A stretch of 62,520 nucleotides of DNA from Pseudomonas pudica (lineage in GTDB: Bacteria > Pseudomonadota > Gammaproteobacteria > Pseudomonadales > Pseudomonadaceae), in NCBI RefSeq assembly GCF_015680405.1, contig NZ_JADLJS010000031.1, positions 1 through 62,520 on the forward strand. Direction: 5' to 3'. Numbering within the stretch: the first letter of the stretch is position 1; the number at the start of each line of letters is the position of its first letter. This document shows positions 59,076 to 62,520 of the stretch, piece by piece. Below the pieces are notes generated by a model. It did no database searches. It saw only the letters and a list, made by a program, of their open reading frames with translations, and was not told the origin of the DNA. The position numbers and the translations under genes are program-made.

Positions 59076-60500
59076 CTACACCCCACCCCGCCGCACATGC
59101 TTCACCAACACCTTCTCCAGCAACTCCCACATCGCCGGCTCGGTACTGAACGCCACGTTGAACCGCATCCACCCGGTCGCCTTGGCATCGACCATGAACA
59201 ACTGCCCGGGCCCGAGCATGATGCCTTTCTCCAACGCATCATCCAGCAACGCCGCGCTGTCCGGAATCGCCGGGTGGCGGGTCCAGATATACATCCCTTC
59301 ATCCGACTCGGTGAACAGCTCGAAGCCCAACCGATGCAGATGCCGGCCAACTTCCTGGTGCGCCTCGGCCAGCCGTTGACGCAAGCGCTTGAGGTGCTTG
59401 CGCCAGCGCCCGTCGATGATCGCGGCATACACCACACGCTCCATCACCTGCGAGGTGGTCAGGCCAGAGCGCATCTTCAGGTGCAGCAGCTTCTGCATCA
59501 GCTCGGGGTTGGCCAACATGTAGCCGACCCGCACATTGGGCGAAATGCTCTTGGAGTAGCTGCCCACGTACACCACCTGCTGCAGGTGGTCGAGGCTGGC
59601 CAGGCATGGCTGCGGTTCGGCGACCATGTCGGCATACAGGTTGTTCTCCACCAGGCGGAAGCCGTGCTGGCTGGCCAGCTGCAGCAGGCGGTGCAGCTGC
59701 GGCAGCGGCGTGCGCGAGCAGGTCGGGCTGTGCAGGTGCGGCTGGGTGAAGAACGCAGTGGGGCGGTGATGGGTGAGCAACTGCTCCAGCCGGTTCAGGT
59801 CGTAGCCGGCCGGTGTGCGCGGCACGCCGACCAGGGTCGCGCCCTGGGTGCGCAGGATGCTCATCAGGTTGGGATAGCCCGGGTCGTCCACCAGCACCAC
59901 GTCGCCCGGGCGCACCAGGGTGCGCGCGGCCAGGTCCAGGGCCTGGCTGGCGCCATGGGTGAGCATCAGCTGCGCCGGGTTGGCGACGATAGACAGTTCC
60001 TGCTGCAGGTTCTGTGCGGTCAGTGCACGCAGCTCCATCAGGCCCATGGGGTCGCCGTAGCCCGACAGCTCCAGCGGGCTGCCGGCCACCTGGCGCAGGC
60101 CGCGGCGCAGGCCGTCTTCGTACATCCAGTCGTTGGGCAGCCAGCCGCAGCCCGGCTTGAACGGCAACTGGCGGATTTCGAAGATCTGCTGCAGGTACCA
60201 CTCGGAGTTGAACGTTGGTCGACTGGTGTCGGCCTCGGTGTTGTGCGGGTCGAGCAATTCGCCCGCCGCGCGGTTGACGAAGAACCCCGCATTGCCCCGG
60301 CTCACCAGCAGGCCCTGGGCGACCAGACGGTCGTAGGCCTCGACCACGGTGAAGGTGCTCACCGAATAGCTCGCGGCAAAGGCGCGGATCGAGGGGACCT
60401 TGGCGCCTGGCTTGAGGGTCTGGTTGTCGATCAACTCGCGCAGCCCGTCGATGATCTGGTTCACCAGCGGGGTCGAGGAGTCTGGATGTAATTCGAACAT
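59076..60500 (-). CDS. MocR/GabR-type PLP-dependent transcriptional regulator
   Basis: 474 residues. N-terminal GntR-type winged helix (residues 10-76: PGAKVPSIRAFAASYSVSTF) fused to a fold-type I aminotransferase domain. PLP lysine Lys317 in GSYSKSISPN; DDPGYPN at 205-211. Divergent from the GABA permease gene with 323 bp between, which matches GabR-like control of GABA uptake. That assignment is inference; many MocR proteins regulate other pathways. Confidence 0.9.
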   Translation of the reverse strand: MFELHPDSSTPLVNQIIDGLRELIDNQTLKPGAKVPSIRAFAASYSVSTFTVVEAYDRLVAQGLLVSRGNAGFFVNRAAGELLDPHNTEADTSRPTFNSEWYLQQIFEIRQLPFKPGCGWLPNDWMYEDGLRRGLRQVAGSPLELSGYGDPMGLMELRALTAQNLQQELSIVANPAQLMLTHGASQALDLAARTLVRPGDVVLVDDPGYPNLMSILRTQGATLVGVPRTPAGYDLNRLEQLLTHHRPTAFFTQPHLHSPTCSRTPLPQLHRLLQLASQHGFRLVENNLYADMVAEPQPCLASLDHLQQVVYVGSYSKSISPNVRVGYMLANPELMQKLLHLKMRSGLTTSQVMERVVYAAIIDGRWRKHLKRLRQRLAEAHQEVGRHLHRLGFELFTESDEGMYIWTRHPAIPDSAALLDDALEKGIMLGPGQLFMVDAKATGWMRFNVAFSTEPAMWELLEKVLVKHVRRGGV

Positions 60501-60823
60501 TCGGGGCCTTCAGGGTGCGTATCGCCCGGCGTTTGCAAGGTGTATTGCATGGGCGACCTGTACAGTGCAGTGCGAGTTTCATGCCACTGTGCATGGCTCT
60601 CTGCGCCGGACATTTTTACATTAGGTGTCAGATATCGCCACCTAAAGCATGTTCAGTTCGCCCCAGGCGCCTGCCCTGGGGCGCGTCAGCAGGCCGCCAT
60701 GGAAGGCCTGCGTGTGTTCGCTCACACCATCCTGCGCGCATTAGCACTGATGTACGTGAAGCCGCCAGCCATCGGGGTTTCACAGTTTTCCTTGGATAAA
60801 AAGAAGCACGGGGTACACAACTG
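60501..60823. promoter_or_regulatory. Divergent promoter region between MocR and permease
   Basis: 323 bp with no credible gene. Contains the hairpin cgccccagg/cctggggcg at 60659-60683. MocR binding sites are usually direct repeats; none could be assigned with confidence by eye. Confidence 0.45.
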
Positions 60824-62233
60824 ATGGACGCAACATCCACAACCACCACCGCGAAAAGCGGGCACGAGAGCAAGCTCAGTGCCTCGCTCAAGTCGCGCCA
60901 CCTGACGATGATGTCGATCGCCGGGGTTATCGGCGGCGCCTTGTTCGTCGGTTCCGGCAGCGTGATTCACAGCGCCGGCCCAGCCGCCGTGCTGGCCTAC
61001 CTGGCAGGCGGCATCCTGGTGGTACTGATCATGCGCATGCTGGGTGAAATGGCGACTTCCTCGCCAGACACCGGTTCGTTCTCTACCTACGCCGATCGCG
61101 CCATCGGCCGTTGGGCCGGTTTCACCATCGGCTGGCTGTACTGGTGGTACTGGGTCATCCTGATGGCCTGGGAAGCTTATGTGGCGGGCAAGATCCTGCA
61201 TGGTTTCTTCCCCGACGTCAGCGTCAACGTGTTCGTGCTGGCCACGACCCTGTTGCTGATCACCGTCAACTTCTTCAACGTCAAGCACTACGGTGAGTTC
61301 GAGTTCTGGTTCGCCTTGATCAAGGTGATCGCGATCGTCTGCTTCCTGATCGTGTGTACCGCTGCCGTGCTGAACATCTGGCAGTTCGGTGAAGTGCGTG
61401 GCATCAGCCACCTTACCGCCGAAGGCTTCATGCCCAACGGCATCACCACCGTGATCGGTGCCTTGCTCGGGGTGATGTTCGCCTTCCTCGGCGCGGAAAT
61501 CGTCACCATTGCCGCTTCCGAAGCCAAGGACCCTGCCGCGCAGATCGTCAAGGCGACCAACTCGGTGGTGTGGCGTGTGTGCCTGTTCTACGTAGGTTCG
61601 ATCTTCCTGATCGTCTGCCTGGTACCGTGGAACGACCCGCACCTGGGCGTTTCCGGCTATGGCGCATACCGCCGCACCCTGGAGCTGCTGGGCGTGCCGT
61701 ATGCCGAGCTGCTGATGAACTTCGTGGTTCTGACCTCGGTGAGCAGCTGCCTGATCTCGGGCCACTACACCGCTTCGCGCATGCTGTTCTCCCTGGCACA
61801 GCGTGGCGACGCGCCGTCGTTCTTCAAGATCACCCGCGCCGGCACCGGTGTACCGGTTTACGCGATCATGGGCTCGTGCGCCGTGGCCGTGGTGTGCGCG
61901 CTGATCAACTTCAGCGAGACCCTGCGCCCGAAAGACGTGCTGGAAACCCTGATGAACACCACCGGCATGATTGCCCTGCTGGTGTACCTGGTGATTGCCT
62001 TCTCGCAGCTGCGCATGCGCCGCAAGCTGATTGCCGAAGGCAAGGAAGTACGCCTGAAGATGTGGCTGTTCCCATGGCTGACTTACCTGGTGATCGCGTT
62101 CATCGTGGCCGCCCTGGTGACCATGGCCTTCATGCCTGACTACCAGATCCTGGTGATCTCCACCGGTATCGCCGCGGCAATCGTGGTGGCAATGGGTGTG
62201 GTGCATCAGATCCGCACTGGCAAGCAGCACTAA
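60824..62233 (+). CDS. gabP: GABA permease (amino acid/polyamine transporter, AAT family)
   Basis: 469 residues, 12 helices of the APC superfamily. LKSRHLTMMSIAGVIGGALF is the AAT-family start; FAFLGAEIVTIAASEAKDPA and SGHYTASRMLFSLAQRGDAP are typical of GabP. Imports 4-aminobutyrate (and related omega-amino acids) with H+. The ribosome site is weak (cggggtaca). GabP is the best match, but other AAT permeases such as those for beta-alanine cannot be excluded. Confidence 0.88.
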   Translation: MDATSTTTTAKSGHESKLSASLKSRHLTMMSIAGVIGGALFVGSGSVIHSAGPAAVLAYLAGGILVVLIMRMLGEMATSSPDTGSFSTYADRAIGRWAGFTIGWLYWWYWVILMAWEAYVAGKILHGFFPDVSVNVFVLATTLLLITVNFFNVKHYGEFEFWFALIKVIAIVCFLIVCTAAVLNIWQFGEVRGISHLTAEGFMPNGITTVIGALLGVMFAFLGAEIVTIAASEAKDPAAQIVKATNSVVWRVCLFYVGSIFLIVCLVPWNDPHLGVSGYGAYRRTLELLGVPYAELLMNFVVLTSVSSCLISGHYTASRMLFSLAQRGDAPSFFKITRAGTGVPVYAIMGSCAVAVVCALINFSETLRPKDVLETLMNTTGMIALLVYLVIAFSQLRMRRKLIAEGKEVRLKMWLFPWLTYLVIAFIVAALVTMAFMPDYQILVISTGIAAAIVVAMGVVHQIRTGKQH

Positions 62234-62236
62234 GCG

Positions 62237-62404
62237 TCATTCGCTCATCGAAACGGCCGGCTCCCTCGGGGACCCGGCCGTTTCGCGTTGTTGGGCATTG
62301 TTTTTTTCCGCTGGCATGTGAAAGCGCTGGTTCATCCAGGGCGAGCCGAGCAGGGCGGCGGTGGCGATCAGGGCCAGGATGGCGAGGGCGATGAAAGTTT
62401 TCAT
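62237..62404 (-). CDS. Small single-helix membrane protein
   Basis: 55 residues from ATG 62404. MKTFIALAILALIATAALLG forms a membrane helix; the tail is polar (AEKNNAQQRETAGSPREPAV). The ribosome site is poor, so confidence is modest. Its 3' end overlaps the terminator hairpin of the permease, converging with it. Confidence 0.4.
   Translation of the reverse strand: MKTFIALAILALIATAALLGSPWMNQRFHMPAEKNNAQQRETAGSPREPAVSMSE
62249..62285. terminator. Terminator hairpin after the GABA permease
   Basis: cgaaacggccgg (62249-62260) pairs perfectly with ccggccgtttcg (62274-62285). It lies 16 bp after the permease stop; a run of seven T follows about 16 bases later. Confidence 0.7.
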
Positions 62405-62450
62405 GGAGGGGCGCATACATGGACGACACCAAGCATAGGTGGTCAGTTCC

Positions 62451-62520
62451 GGCCCTATCGCCGGCAAGCCAGCTCCCACAGGTATTGCACATGGCTTGAG
62501 ATCGGTGCGGTCCCTGTGGG
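62451..62520. repeat. REP pair cut by the window end
   Basis: Copy 62451-62482 (atcgccggcaagccagctcc type) matches 38301-38335; an inverted partner begins at about 62512 (ccctgtggg) and runs off the window. Confidence 0.65.

Noticed and set aside
60515..60824. Overlapping open frames upstream of the GABA permease
   Set aside because: No ribosome site or recognisable features; this is the divergent promoter region.

Overview
The window reads as a GC-rich Pseudomonas chromosome segment, most likely from the P. putida group. This rests on gene content, Shine-Dalgarno and codon style, and many P. putida-type REP palindromes (arms ending in gggctgc/gcagccc and ctcccacagg). It is inference: no rRNA, tRNA or species marker gene is present. 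No CRISPR array, intact IS element, prophage or replication origin was seen. Bases 1-60 are an abnormal C/G homopolymer tract that looks like an assembly edge.

Layout. (1) 112-8530: a sugar-acid catabolic locus. An IlvD/Edd dehydratase is divergent from MFS transporter, AraD1-type FAH-fold dehydratase, alpha-ketoglutarate semialdehyde dehydrogenase, second MFS transporter and 2-hydroxyacid dehydrogenase. This makes a Weimberg-type route from aldonate to 2-oxoglutarate, with two matching TAGTATTACTA operators in the divergent promoter. (2) 8586-11932: LysR regulator divergent from an NCS2 purine permease, a deaminase and a 5-hydroxyisourate hydrolase-like protein. (3) 12012-18937: a VasX-like type VI secretion effector followed by four tandem DUF6708 membrane proteins, probably an immunity array. 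(4) 19181-23345: small acidic proteins, a membrane protein, MetY and two unknown proteins. (5) 23526-29606: OPT transporter, an unusual sigma-54 activator with a C-terminal repeat domain, a DUF917/S-methyl-thiohydantoin desulfurase-like protein and an Asp/Glu/hydantoin racemase; a candidate uncharacterised hydantoin-type pathway. (6) 29740-32850: gene debris (an AAA-ATPase relic and a GlxA-type regulator whose 5' end is lost at a REP element), a small Gly/His lipoprotein, a 5'-nucleotidase whose tail is encoded by the REP, and a DUF1543 protein.

(7) 33064-38254: LysR/MFS pair, GST, small unknowns and another LysR. (8) 38423-43917: MFS transporter divergent from iron alcohol dehydrogenase, NIPSNAP and an SDR lacking the usual Tyr/Lys; then a periplasmic cyclase-family protein and a WYL-less regulator. 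A 90-bp near-perfect palindrome sits in the divergent promoter. (9) 44025-49748: MDR oxidoreductase, SDR, LysR, MFS exporter and Old Yellow Enzyme. (10) 49992-51568: a RelB/RelE-type toxin-antitoxin pair, a BRCT protein and an unknown protein. (11) 51657-56450: LysR divergent from an MHS transporter, amidohydrolase and acetylpolyamine deacetylase operon. (12) 56555-58564: an AT-rich S-type pyocin-like bacteriocin broken by two homopolymer frameshifts, with an intact small immunity-like gene. (13) 59076-62404: MocR/GabR regulator, GABA permease and a small membrane protein.

The most novel material is the effector with its tandem immunity array, the thiohydantoin-like locus with its unusual activator, the giant promoter palindrome and the frameshifted bacteriocin.
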